From Chloroflexota bacterium (GTDB taxonomy: Bacteria > Chloroflexota > Anaerolineae > Aggregatilineales > Phototrophicaceae): DNA of 64,000 bases. Shown here piece after piece: positions 43,023 through 51,477 of this stretch. The first letter of the stretch is position 1, and the number at the start of each line of letters is the position of its first letter. A program made the translations under genes and the position numbers. Below the pieces are notes generated by a model, which made no database searches, was not told where the DNA came from, and saw only the letters and a list, made by a program, of their open reading frames with translations. The stretch covers positions 1 through 64,000 of the forward strand of contig QUBZ01000005.1 of assembly GCA_014338005.1 (NCBI GenBank), in the 5' to 3' direction.

Positions 43023-43526
43023 TTGCGTTTTACGTATTACACCGAAAAAACCGTCGCCCAGTGTATGAGCGCGCTGAACGAACGTTTGCAGCAGAAAGGC
43101 TCCAGCAGCCGCCCAGGGCTGGAAGGCTGGGTGGAAAAAAGCGGCAGGTTCGCGCTGGGCGTGTCTACCCGCGTCATCGGGCGTTTTCCACGCACCACGC
43201 GCCTGCAAGGTAAGGCGGAACGGCTGGGCGGCGTGACGGTCATCAAGGGGGCGGTGGCGGACGGTGTAGAGCCGCGCGACCGGGTTATCATCACCGCTGC
43301 GCTGGCGCTGGTGGGTGGGTTTATCATCGTCAGCGGCAACCTGCTGCCTGGCCTGCTGGTGATCGGGGCGGGGTTGGCGCTCAACATTCCCCTGGCGGGC
43401 GATCACCAGAACAGCCAGATTTTGCTGCACGAAGTTCAGCGGACACTGAAAGCGAAGGAAACGCCGCCTGTGATCGTCAAACGCGCCGCCGAGCCGCGCA
43501 AGCCGTCACCGGCGAAAAGCCGGTAG
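43023..43526 (+). CDS. Membrane protein of unknown function
   Basis: A 167-residue protein probably starting at the TTG at 43023, which follows GGAGAAGGAGAACAG; the first ATG (43065) would remove 14 residues of plausible sequence. An N-terminal amphipathic region (about 1-80) with many basic residues is followed by a helical hairpin of two hydrophobic segments (about 86-122) and a basic C-terminus ending in AKSR. No family is recognised. It probably shares a transcript with the SDR upstream. Confidence 0.65.
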   Translation: MRFTYYTEKTVAQCMSALNERLQQKGSSSRPGLEGWVEKSGRFALGVSTRVIGRFPRTTRLQGKAERLGGVTVIKGAVADGVEPRDRVIITAALALVGGFIIVSGNLLPGLLVIGAGLALNIPLAGDHQNSQILLHEVQRTLKAKETPPVIVKRAAEPRKPSPAKSR

Positions 43527-43626
43527 TCCTTTGCCGTTACTGTGTATTGGGGGCAAGAGACTGGCCTCAGTATCTATTCGTAAACCTGCCCGACGAACAA
43601 GGTTAAGCCCCTTATCCAAAGCAGAC

Positions 43627-45039
43627 TCAGAGAGTCAGGGAAAACGGCGCTGCAAACATCTCATTATGTGCAGCAGCTGCGCCCGGATCGCGGTAGAAGT
43701 AATCCCAGATGAAACCGGTTTGCTGGTTGGCAATGGACAGGAATAACCATTCCTGCCCCAGTGCGCTGAACCGTTCACTGGCCTGTCCATACGACGAGTC
43801 ATCCGGCTTCGCCATAACGCTGTCCCGGAAGCCGTAGTTTAAGTCATAAACGGCAGGTAAGGCGGTACAGAGCGCGCGCAGATTCGTGACGGCCTCATGC
43901 TCATAGGAGGTTATCAGCGCGAGCGCGCTGGCGTGAGGGGTAATCACGCCGATATGCTCAGGTGGATTGTTAGCTGCGGTGGGCGGCGCCCCCTGGTTAA
44001 GATACCCGCCAACCCCGATATCGAAACAGTCTGACAGACCCCATCCAGCATAACCCTGATCCTGTGCATAAGCGATTTGTGCGGCTGTCGCCGATTCGAT
44101 TGTGCCTGTGCCGTAAGCTGTTTGCATCTCTCGAATAAATAAAGCCGGCGCCGTGTAGGTGAAGTAGGAGCCGTCCCAGGCGACCTTGCTCACCGTAATG
44201 TCGTCCGATAGGTCGTTCGTATTACGTTTATAGGTGGCCGGAAGTTGAACCAGGGCGTCGAGGCTGGCCTGATATTCGGCTGGTGAGAGTTGATCGAGTG
44301 CCCGTGCGATGAAGTTGATAATCCGATTCTCATTGGAATAATAATCGGCGTTAACCCCACCCTGGGGGTTTTTTACCCCTCCCAGTTTGAAAAGATGGGT
44401 TTCTTCGTTATACCAGATCAAAAAGTTCATATCCTGCAAGATCGCGTCAGCCTTTTGAGCCAAAGCGGGGTGATTGTTTGCTTCAGCCCATTCTCGAATC
44501 GTAATCAGGCTGGCTGCCAGGAAAGCATTATCAATTGATGGCACAACCTGATTTGTGCCTGTGTTTTCACCAACCACCGGTGGATTCCAGTTGATCCAGT
44601 ACCATTGGAAAAAAACGCTGTTCCCATATGCATTAGGGCCATGTGGCTGCGAAGCTTGCGTACCACTCTGCCAGGCTCGCAGTTGGTCAAGTACCGCCGC
44701 AATCTCACTCTCAACTAAGGTCGAAGTGGGACTCCATTCCCGGCGCATTTCATATGCACCTATGTATGACAAGAGATAAAGGCCAATTTCGGTTGTGTTA
44801 ACATAGTCTCCGCCCGCTATGGTCGGAGAGCGCCAGCTCCAGGGCAAATGGTTGTCCGTCGCCCAATCAGAGCTTAGATAATTCCAGGTATCTTTGGCAA
44901 CCTCGTTCAGAAAAGCCTCGTTCGCTGCGGATGGCGTAATACATAGAGAAGCTTGCCGTGCCGATAAATCGGCGAGAGGCACGCCGGCAAGCAGCACAGC
45001 GCCCAGAACGGCCCCTACCACGCACCTTACTACGCGCAT
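43627..45039 (-). CDS. Secreted glycoside-hydrolase-like protein (glycoamylase/GH144-like)
   Basis: A 470-residue exported protein with a signal peptide (about 1-28, ends SARQ). The catalytic part has the pattern of the putative glucoamylase domain (PF10091 type, which includes endo-beta-1,2-glucanases). Examples are an early DTWNYLSSDWAT segment, FLIWYNEETHLFKLGG, YYSNENRIINFIARAL, GYAGWGLSDC.D...GGYL, and IGVITPHASALALITS with YGFRDSV near the end. The ATG at 45039 follows GAAAGGG; a TTG at 45057 would be longer. G+C is about 50% in the samples I counted, against about 65% next door, pointing to acquisition. The polysaccharide cut is unknown. Confidence 0.78.
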   Translation of the reverse strand: MRVVRCVVGAVLGAVLLAGVPLADLSARQASLCITPSAANEAFLNEVAKDTWNYLSSDWATDNHLPWSWRSPTIAGGDYVNTTEIGLYLLSYIGAYEMRREWSPTSTLVESEIAAVLDQLRAWQSGTQASQPHGPNAYGNSVFFQWYWINWNPPVVGENTGTNQVVPSIDNAFLAASLITIREWAEANNHPALAQKADAILQDMNFLIWYNEETHLFKLGGVKNPQGGVNADYYSNENRIINFIARALDQLSPAEYQASLDALVQLPATYKRNTNDLSDDITVSKVAWDGSYFTYTAPALFIREMQTAYGTGTIESATAAQIAYAQDQGYAGWGLSDCFDIGVGGYLNQGAPPTAANNPPEHIGVITPHASALALITSYEHEAVTNLRALCTALPAVYDLNYGFRDSVMAKPDDSSYGQASERFSALGQEWLFLSIANQQTGFIWDYFYRDPGAAAAHNEMFAAPFSLTL

Positions 45040-45119
45040 TGTCGCCCTTTCAATCAAATTATCTGCAACTAAGTGTTACCGTAACCGAGTATCCGGCTTA
45101 TTGATGAGTTTGTGCCACC

Positions 45120-45137
45120 TGGAGGCAGGATTTGAAC
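45120..45137 (-). other. tRNA 3'-end-like fragment
   Basis: On the minus strand this reads GTTCAAATCCTGCCTCCA, the shape of a tRNA T-loop (TTCAAAT) plus acceptor 3' strand ending in CCA. The 5' arm of the T stem and the rest of a tRNA are not present, so it is not a functional tRNA. It lies between the lower-G+C hydrolase gene and the phosphatase gene. Such fragments can mark integration sites, but this one may be chance. Confidence 0.25.
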
Positions 45138-45158
45138 ATACACACGACTGACGACCGC

Positions 45159-45632
45159 CTACAGCCCATGCTTCCGGCGCAGGTGATCGAGAAAAGCGCG
45201 GCTGCCCTTTACCACCAGATCGTAGGTTAAGTCGAATTTGCCGTCGTAATACGGGTCAGGCACTTCGTCTGTATCCACCAGACCGGCCTGCCGGGCATAA
45301 CTAAGGAACAGAGCGATTTCGGCGTCGCTGCCGTCGGCGTAGCGCCGCAGGTAGGACAGGTGCGAGCGGTCGAGCGCCAGCACATAATCAAATTCGTCCA
45401 GGTCTTTGGGGCTGACCTGGCGGGCGCGCCCATTGTAGGGGATATTATGCCGACGCAGGATGTTCAGTGTGCCGGAGTGGGCGCGTTCGCCGACATGCCA
45501 CCCGCCTGTACCCGCCGAATCCACCATGATCTGATCGTCCAGGCCAGCTTTGTTTACCATGTCCTGCAAGATGGCCTCGGCCATCGGCGAGCGGCAGATG
45601 TTCCCCGTACAGACAAAAAGCACTTTAATCAC
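45159..45632 (-). CDS. Low-molecular-weight protein tyrosine phosphatase
   Basis: A 157-residue phosphatase. The P-loop VCTGNICRS is at the N-terminus (Cys8, Arg14), and the general acid Asp lies in VPDPYYDG near residue 122. The start is the GTG at 45632, which puts the P-loop at the usual place; longer frames are spurious. It overlaps the upstream unknown gene by 8 bases and is the last of four genes with bactofilin first. In other bacteria such phosphatases reverse BY-kinase or arginine phosphorylation, and the BY-kinase ATPase at 23268 is a possible client. Confidence 0.94.
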   Translation of the reverse strand: MIKVLFVCTGNICRSPMAEAILQDMVNKAGLDDQIMVDSAGTGGWHVGERAHSGTLNILRRHNIPYNGRARQVSPKDLDEFDYVLALDRSHLSYLRRYADGSDAEIALFLSYARQAGLVDTDEVPDPYYDGKFDLTYDLVVKGSRAFLDHLRRKHGL

Positions 45633-46353
45633 GATTTTCAGTCTCCGATTGAATCTGATAACACAACCCGACCACCGACGGCGAACGATTCCAGGCGCGC
45701 GCGACTTCCACCAGGCCGGATAACTGGCGGCGGGCGTCCGCCGGGGGGCGTTCGTCCTGGCGTCCGGCGGCGGCTTCCAGATCGGCGGCTTCGGCCTTGA
45801 CCAGCAGCATCCAGAACGAGTCGGCGATGACATAAGCGGCGGGCGTACCCGGCTTATCGCTCATGTAACGCGCGTCCAGGCTGCGAATTTCGTCGGTGAT
45901 GTCCGCCGGAATCCAATCCGGCGAGCCAGCGTGCGGCAGGTCGTCGCCGTCCAGGTAATCGCCGGCATCCAGCTTTCGCGCGCCGGCCAGTGCCCGCAGC
46001 AGCCGGCAGGTCGCGCCGACTTGCCCCCGGTAGCGGGCAATCACAAAACGTTCGTAGGCAGCGTAAAATAATGCCCGGCGCGCGGCATCCGCGCCGGCGT
46101 CCGGGCATAAACGGTTGAGGTCGGCTTCGGAAAAGGCGCGAATCGGCAGGCGCGCGGGGTCGTCGTCGGCGTGCAGCCAGTCCGGCGAGCGGCGCAGTTG
46201 AGCAAGGCGCGGCATTAACTCGCTGAGGTCAAAACGAAGCGAACCGGGCAGCGCCTCGCGGCGTTCCAGGCGGCTGAAGGCCACAACGATAGGACGCCAG
46301 CTCCAGATTTCCTGCAATTGCAGCAGGTCTACCACATCCAGATGCAGGTTCAC
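45625..46353 (-). CDS. Unknown protein in bactofilin operon
   Basis: A 242-residue soluble protein starting at GTG 46353. It is mostly helical and rich in Arg, Asp and Ala, with no membrane segment. No motif that I recognise. It sits between the HEAT-repeat gene (6-base gap) and the phosphatase (8-base overlap), so its translation is coupled to theirs. A WSWRPIVVAF segment near the start and a YIADSFWM-like segment near the C-terminus could be used for searching. Confidence 0.7.
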   Translation of the reverse strand: MNLHLDVVDLLQLQEIWSWRPIVVAFSRLERREALPGSLRFDLSELMPRLAQLRRSPDWLHADDDPARLPIRAFSEADLNRLCPDAGADAARRALFYAAYERFVIARYRGQVGATCRLLRALAGARKLDAGDYLDGDDLPHAGSPDWIPADITDEIRSLDARYMSDKPGTPAAYVIADSFWMLLVKAEAADLEAAAGRQDERPPADARRQLSGLVEVARAWNRSPSVVGLCYQIQSETENRD

Positions 46354-46359
46354 AGGCGG

Positions 46360-47313
46360 TCACTCTTCCGTGACTTCAAGCGCGCGCTCGATGCGGGCCG
46401 GGCGTTCGCCCAGGTCGTCGAGCGCCGTCAGCGCGTAGTCGCGCACATCGGCGTTTTCCTCCAGGGCGACCAGTTCCAGCAGCGGGCGAACGGCGCGGGA
46501 ATCCTGGCTCCAGCCCAGGGCGCGAGCGGCATACTGGCGCACGTAGCTGTCTTCATCTTTCAGCGCCTCGATCAAACCCTGGACGGCGGTTTCGTCCACC
46601 ACCCAGCACATCGCCCGCGCGGCATAACGCCGCACATAAGCATTTTCGTCCTGCAAGGCGACCAGGAGCGGCTGCACCGCATGGCGACCGCCCACCCAGC
46701 CAAGCGCCGTCGCGGCGTGAACGCGCACGTCGGCGTCTTCGTCCATCAAAAGGGCGATCAGAGGGTCGGTGGCGATTTCGCCGTACTGAATCAGTTCCAT
46801 CACAACCGATTTTCGCACGTCTGGGTCGGGATCAATCAACTGTTCCTGGATGCTCAAAAATTCGGCGCTGCTGCGAGACGGCGTGAAGGGCGGCGCAGTC
46901 GGCGTGCCTTCCGATTGTAAGATAAGGGCGCGCTTGAGGTAGTGGCGGGCATTTTTGTAGCGCGGGTCAATGGACAGGATGCGCTGAAGATCGTTGATAG
47001 CCTGGGCTAAATTAGGCTGGTCGTTAATCATTTCGCGCATGGCGCGGAAGTACAATTTTTCCATCTCCGCAACCTGCGAGGATGGAATCCGCGCGCGGCG
47101 AAAAGGCGGCTTAAAAATACCCAGCAGGCGGTCAGCCACAAATATCACCAGCAGCCCCAGGGATACAGCCTGAAGCTGCGACGTGAGCCGCTGGCCGGGC
47201 GCAAACAGCGCCAGCGCCAGCGCCGCCAGGAGGCTTAGTAAAAAAAGGATGGTTATTAAACGGCGCAAACCAGAACTCCTGCTCTCGCTCGATCTGGACG
47301 GAGCAAAAAACAT
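46360..47313 (-). CDS. HEAT-repeat membrane protein
   Basis: A 317-residue protein. Two hydrophobic segments (about 18-38 and 48-66) anchor it. A helical tetratricopeptide-like part (about 85-130) is followed by roughly five HEAT/PBS-lyase-type repeats (about 150-300) such as DEDADVRVHAATALGWVGG, DENAYVRRYAARAM and DEDSYVRQYAARALGW. The repeats should form a protein-binding solenoid on the cytoplasmic side. The ATG overlaps the bactofilin stop by one base (TGATG). Confidence 0.9.
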   Translation of the reverse strand: MFFAPSRSSESRSSGLRRLITILFLLSLLAALALALFAPGQRLTSQLQAVSLGLLVIFVADRLLGIFKPPFRRARIPSSQVAEMEKLYFRAMREMINDQPNLAQAINDLQRILSIDPRYKNARHYLKRALILQSEGTPTAPPFTPSRSSAEFLSIQEQLIDPDPDVRKSVVMELIQYGEIATDPLIALLMDEDADVRVHAATALGWVGGRHAVQPLLVALQDENAYVRRYAARAMCWVVDETAVQGLIEALKDEDSYVRQYAARALGWSQDSRAVRPLLELVALEENADVRDYALTALDDLGERPARIERALEVTEE

Positions 47314-47924
47314 CAATGTTCGCTGCGCGGCTCAGATTCACCCGAACCATCATCCGGCATGGGGGGTTCTTCTTTTATCTCACCGCTGGCGGGTTCGGTT
47401 GGTTCGTCCGGCAGCATTTCCTCAACCAGAGCGGCTTCCGGCTCGTCCTGGTGGGCGATGGGCGGGGCGGCAGGTACTTCGGGCGGCGGCTCGACGGGCG
47501 GGGCGGCTTCGTGGCTGACCATCGTGATTTTGCCGTCAATGAAAGCGCCTTCCTCGGTTGTCAGCGCGGCGGCGCGGATGTCCCCCCAGACGCGGCCCGT
47601 CCGCAGCAGCTGGACTTTTTTACCGCTGATGTTGCCGCGCACTGCCCCGGCGATGGAAATGTTTTTGGCGTTGATGTCGGCCTCGATTTTAGCGGTTTCC
47701 CCGACCAGGATATTGCCGGTGATTTCCAGTGTGCCTTTAAACGTGCCGTCCAGGCGCACGTTCGCGCCGCTGCGAAGCACACCTTCAATGGTGCTGTTCG
47801 CGCCCAGCACGGTTTCAAAGCCCACCGGCGAGGCGGGAACGGTGGGTTTGGGCGGTTCTGGCCGTTCGGGTGGTGTGGATAACGCTGCCGGTTCAGCCTG
47901 GCGGCGGCTGCCAAAAAAGGACAT
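47313..47924 (-). CDS. Bactofilin
   Basis: A 203-residue polymer-forming cytoskeletal protein. The central beta-helix domain (about 38-135) shows the bactofilin repeat pattern, with TVLGANSTIEGVLRSGANVR, LDGTFKGTLEITGNILVG, AKIEADINAKNISIAGAVRG and IDGKITM. A polar N-terminal tail is followed by the core, then a long acidic, proline-rich C-terminal tail. A GGGAG site precedes the ATG. It is first in the operon with the HEAT-repeat protein, an unknown protein and a phosphatase. Bactofilins commonly organise envelope enzymes or size-control complexes. Confidence 0.95.
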   Translation of the reverse strand: MSFFGSRRQAEPAALSTPPERPEPPKPTVPASPVGFETVLGANSTIEGVLRSGANVRLDGTFKGTLEITGNILVGETAKIEADINAKNISIAGAVRGNISGKKVQLLRTGRVWGDIRAAALTTEEGAFIDGKITMVSHEAAPPVEPPPEVPAAPPIAHQDEPEAALVEEMLPDEPTEPASGEIKEEPPMPDDGSGESEPRSEH

Positions 47925-48225
47925 GGCAAACTCCCTCTTGTTGCTTGATCCCCACTAACAATATACTCTGACTCGCTTCAGAACTCAAAACCCAACCCAT
48001 CGGGTGAATGGCGCTATTCAAAGCCGCTGAACGGTATTATCATCAATCTGGGATTTAAAGCGGCGTTGAGACTTTTCCACCTGCCTCGACGCCGACAACC
48101 TTTACTTACCGATTCATCACAGTTACAGCGTGGGTTAAACGTAGGGAAATCAACGCTCCGCAGCGCGCGGAACGGTGTTATTCCCTGGGGTATTTTGTGC
48201 AGTTCGTCACAGGTGAAGATCGTCC
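47925..48225. other. Divergent intergenic region with imperfect hairpin
   Basis: A 301-base gene-free stretch between the bactofilin and MFS genes, more A+T-rich than its surroundings. The one structure I see is AGGGAA (48143-48148) with TTCCCT (48181-48186), enclosing a second helix (AAC and TCCG pairing with CGGA and GTT, with a bulge). It lies about 40 bases before the MFS start and may be a leader structure. Promoters for both genes are expected here, but I could not assign them confidently. No further gene is visible. Confidence 0.4.
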
Positions 48226-49467
48226 ATGCGGCTCTCAATCGCGCGTCCACACACGCAGGAACAGTCCAATTTTCATCATCTCGTCCTGGATATTGTCTGG
48301 TTCGGGCTGGCTTTTCCGGCGACCAGCCGTTTTCTGTCGGTTTACGCCATTCGCCTGGGGGCAGAAGCAAACGAGCTGAGTTTGTTAACGTCGCTGCCGG
48401 CGATTGTGCTGCTGCTGTCGGCGTCCATAAGCAACTGGTGGATGAGCCGGTACACCAACACCATGAAGGCGCTGTTCTGGCCGACCTTTGGCTTCCGGCT
48501 GGTGTTTTTGCTGCCGGCCTTCACGCCCTTCATGCCGCCGGATTTCCAGCCCATCTGGCTGATTTTATCGCTGACGCTGCCGGCGATTCCGCAGGGCGTG
48601 TCGTCGGTGGTGTTCCTGGTGATGATGCGCGAAGCGGTCAACGACAAGCTGATGCCGCCGCTATTAAGCCGGCGTTCGCTGGCGCTGAACGCGACCGTTG
48701 GGATCAGCGGCCTGGCGCTGGGCGTGTGGCTGGAAAAAGCGCCTTTCCCGTTTAATTATCAAGCCATGTTCGTGCTGGCCTTTTTGATGGCGCTGGTCAG
48801 CCTGTGGCACGTAACGCAGATTCGGCTGCTGCCGCTGCCCGCGCCCAACGTGACCGCCGTCCCTGCCGTCAGCCCCTGGCGCTCGCCGGATTTTCTGCGG
48901 GTGGGGTTCATCTGCGCCATCACGCATATTGCGTTTTTTTCGGTGCTGCCGCTGCTGCCGCTGCACCTGGTGAACAACCTGGACGCGAGCGAAGGGTTTA
49001 TGGCGCTGTTCGCGCTGGCGGAACTGGCAGCGGGGGCGGTGGTGGCGGCCTTCACCAACCGCGCCGCGCGCTGGATCGGCAACCGCTCGCTGATCGCGCT
49101 GGCGATGGTCGGCACATCGGTGGGGACGCTGATCGTTGCGCTGGCGCCCAGCCTGAATATCACGCTGCTGGCGGCGGCGCTGACCGGCGGGTCGTGGACG
49201 GCGGCGGGCATCGCCCTGTTCACTTTCTTTAGCGAAAATACCCCGCTGGAACGCCGGTCGCACTATACAACGGCCTACACCCAGATCATCTTCCTGGCGA
49301 TGTTCGTGGGGCCGATGATCGGCAGCGGGCTGTACAACCGGGGCGTTAACCTGGTGGTCATCATCCTGACGGGGGCGGCGCTGCGGCTGCTGGCGGGTTT
49401 CCTCGTTCAGATGCACATGCCGGGATGGTTCCGGCGCACCCGGCAGGCCGTCTCGCAGCCGCGTTAG
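48226..49467 (+). CDS. MFS transporter
   Basis: A 413-residue inner-membrane protein with about 12 hydrophobic segments in two halves. There is a hydrophilic loop near residue 200-225, and the middle loop (NVTAVPAVSPWRSPDFLR) divides the halves. The short cytoplasmic stretches with Arg and the paired LSASISNWWMSRY resemble major facilitator proteins of the drug or sugar-efflux type. The substrate cannot be deduced. Its stop overlaps the convergent SH3 gene by four bases. Confidence 0.85.
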   Translation: MRLSIARPHTQEQSNFHHLVLDIVWFGLAFPATSRFLSVYAIRLGAEANELSLLTSLPAIVLLLSASISNWWMSRYTNTMKALFWPTFGFRLVFLLPAFTPFMPPDFQPIWLILSLTLPAIPQGVSSVVFLVMMREAVNDKLMPPLLSRRSLALNATVGISGLALGVWLEKAPFPFNYQAMFVLAFLMALVSLWHVTQIRLLPLPAPNVTAVPAVSPWRSPDFLRVGFICAITHIAFFSVLPLLPLHLVNNLDASEGFMALFALAELAAGAVVAAFTNRAARWIGNRSLIALAMVGTSVGTLIVALAPSLNITLLAAALTGGSWTAAGIALFTFFSENTPLERRSHYTTAYTQIIFLAMFVGPMIGSGLYNRGVNLVVIILTGAALRLLAGFLVQMHMPGWFRRTRQAVSQPR

Positions 49468-50105
49468 ATATTCACGCGCGGCAGCGTGGGCGATGGAGTC
49501 GCGGTCGGCGGCGGTGTGTCGGTCACGTCGGGATCGAGAGTTTCGGTGGGGCGCGGGCTGGGCGTGATGCTGGCGGTCGGCGTGGGCGGAGATGTCAGCG
49601 TGGGTGCCGGCGTTGGCGTGCGGGTGGGTGTCGGCGTGGGGTAAAGGGCCTGAATCACCGATTCGTGCATGTAGGCGGTTTCCAGGCGGCGCGTGCGGGG
49701 GTTCATGTCAATGGTATACCACTCGCTGTCTGGCTGAGGACGCCCCAGCACGCAGACGGTTTCGTTCTGCGAGTAGGATGTGACGATAGCGCCGTTGGGG
49801 CTGGGGGCTTCCCGGACGATGGCGTTCGGCACGCTGACGATAAAATCCAGGCAGGTTGGCACAGGGGTAAAAGTCGGCAGGATGTTCAGGTTAGCGGTGG
49901 GACGCACCCGCGCTGTCGCGGTGGTAATAACCTGCGCCTGCTGGGTGGTCTCCGCGATGCCGCGCCCGCCGGTGCGTAAAAAATTCTGCACGCCGAACCA
50001 GACGTAATAAATGCCGAACACGATGGCGACGCCAACGATAAAAATGAACCAGGCCGGCGGGCCGCCGCTTCCGCGCGAATGCCGGGGGTTTCTGCCGAGT
50101 GACAT
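49464..50105 (-). CDS. Membrane-anchored SH3-like protein with Pro/Thr tail
   Basis: A 213-residue protein: basic N-terminus, one hydrophobic segment (about 18-40), then an extracytoplasmic SH3b-type domain (about 85-150). The domain contains VSVPNAIVREAPSPNGAIV, a VCVLGRPQPDSEWYTI core and a final ESVIQAL. A Pro/Thr-rich tail (about 152-210) with PTPTPTRTP repeats follows and would be disordered or glycosylated. Its ligand is unknown; SH3b domains often bind cell-wall peptides. Confidence 0.8.
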   Translation of the reverse strand: MSLGRNPRHSRGSGGPPAWFIFIVGVAIVFGIYYVWFGVQNFLRTGGRGIAETTQQAQVITTATARVRPTANLNILPTFTPVPTCLDFIVSVPNAIVREAPSPNGAIVTSYSQNETVCVLGRPQPDSEWYTIDMNPRTRRLETAYMHESVIQALYPTPTPTRTPTPAPTLTSPPTPTASITPSPRPTETLDPDVTDTPPPTATPSPTLPRVNI

Positions 50106-50199
50106 TTCCGGTAAACCTCAAACATGCTGCCGGATATTTTTACCAGGGAACGCCCCGGCTGCCAACCGGCGTATGGTGTTCGGCGGCGCGGCGTCAGGT

Positions 50200-50709
50200 T
50201 CAGGATGATCGCACCGGCTGTGTGTCCAGTTCATCGAGGATGTGGCGGGCGGTTTCTGCATCTACATGCCGCGTCAGAACCGCTTCTAACCGCTGCTGAA
50301 GCTGGCTGCGTTCGTCCAGCAGGTTTTTGATGCGGAGCAGGCTTTTAACGCGCGTCAGCATCACCAGGGCATCGAAGGGTTTGGGCAAAAAATCATCGGC
50401 GCCGGCTTCGACGGCCTGTAGGCGGGATGCATCGTCGTCCAGGGCGGTGGTAATCAACACCGCCGTATCGCGGGTGATGGGGTCGGCCTTAAGCCGCGCG
50501 CAGACTTCATGGCCGCCGATGCCTTGCAGCCGCAGATCGAGGATCACCAGATCGGGCGGGTGCCGGGGGGCCACCTCCAGTGCCTTTTCGCCGCTGTGGG
50601 CCGTCAGGACGGTGTAACCGGCATTTTCCAGATGCGCCTGGATGATTTCCCGGATCATCCAATCGTCATCTACTATCAGGATGACCGGCGGGGTTCTTGT
50701 TTGGCTCAC
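50200..50709 (-). CDS. Stand-alone response regulator
   Basis: A 169-residue receiver protein. The acidic pair D14/D15, phosphoacceptor D58, Thr at 87-88 and K110 in DFLPKPF are all present. The C-terminal ~50 residues after the receiver are helical (LLDERSQLQQRLEAVL) without a DNA-binding domain. The GTG at 50709 is preferred (AAAGGAG upstream); an ATG at 50736 is possible. No kinase gene adjoins it; the kinase at 54512 is the nearest. Confidence 0.88.
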   Translation of the reverse strand: MSQTRTPPVILIVDDDWMIREIIQAHLENAGYTVLTAHSGEKALEVAPRHPPDLVILDLRLQGIGGHEVCARLKADPITRDTAVLITTALDDDASRLQAVEAGADDFLPKPFDALVMLTRVKSLLRIKNLLDERSQLQQRLEAVLTRHVDAETARHILDELDTQPVRSS

Positions 50710-50820
50710 AGGTTCCTGCTCCTTTGCGCGCTTCAGCATTATCATCATTTTACGCCCGGTAGGGTGTACGGCCAATAAACGTAATTGTTTTGTAATCTAT
50801 TCCAAGATAGAATAGCGGGC

Positions 50821-51351
50821 ATGAGCCAACCAACGCCGGACGAAACACTGCTGGGGCTGCTGGCCGCGCAGGCCAAACATGGCTATCAACTGCTGGCCTA
50901 TTTTCACGACGCCGACGAATTGGGGCGGGTGTGGAACCTGAGTACCAGCCAGCTTTACGCGGTGTTAAAACGGCTGGCCGGGCAGGGGTTGATCGCCGGC
51001 AGCGAGGTGGAAGCGGCGCACGCCCCGGCGCGCACGGAATACAAACTGACCCCGGTTGGCCGCGAACGGCTGCAAGCCTGGCTGTACGAGCCATCGCCGC
51101 CTGCCAGCATCCGGCGGGTGCGAGTGGAATTCCTCAGCCGGCTGTATGTGGCGCGCCTGCTCAATCTGCCGACTGTTCCCATCGTCCAGGCGCAAAAGGC
51201 TGCCTGCCGCCGGGAATACGAAGCGCAGCTGGCGGAGCGTGACCGGGGCGCGCCGGGGGTGGGTTTTCTGGCGCTGGAGCTGCACATCGCCCAACTGGCC
51301 GCCGTGTTACAGTGGATTGACCGCTGTGAAATGAGTCCAGAGGGAGACTGA
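50821..51351 (+). CDS. PadR-family transcriptional regulator
   Basis: A 176-residue protein with an N-terminal winged helix (about 5-90) of the PadR type. The pattern is LLGLLAAQAKHGYQLLAYF, then LSTSQLYAVLKRLAGQGLI and RTEYKLTPVGRERLQAWL. The C-terminal half is helical, as in the PadR dimerisation domain. PadR proteins usually repress nearby exporter or stress genes. The next genes are GT-C-type membrane proteins 126 bases downstream on the same strand; whether they are its targets is unknown. The ATG at 50821 is chosen over 50785. Confidence 0.88.
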   Translation: MSQPTPDETLLGLLAAQAKHGYQLLAYFHDADELGRVWNLSTSQLYAVLKRLAGQGLIAGSEVEAAHAPARTEYKLTPVGRERLQAWLYEPSPPASIRRVRVEFLSRLYVARLLNLPTVPIVQAQKAACRREYEAQLAERDRGAPGVGFLALELHIAQLAAVLQWIDRCEMSPEGD

Positions 51352-51477
51352 GCGTCATGTGGTGCGTAAACAGCGGCCTTTGTAATTTATGAATTTGAAA
51401 GGCTGATTCGGGTAGAGTGGAGTCGGTTTTACCGGATGTGCGGCCTGATGTCCGGCAGGTAGACAGGATTATTCCCG

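Noticed and set aside
45120-45137. A complete tRNA gene
   Set aside because: Only the T-loop and 3' acceptor-like part are present. The 5' T-stem arm does not pair, and no D or anticodon arm can be built from the flanking bases.
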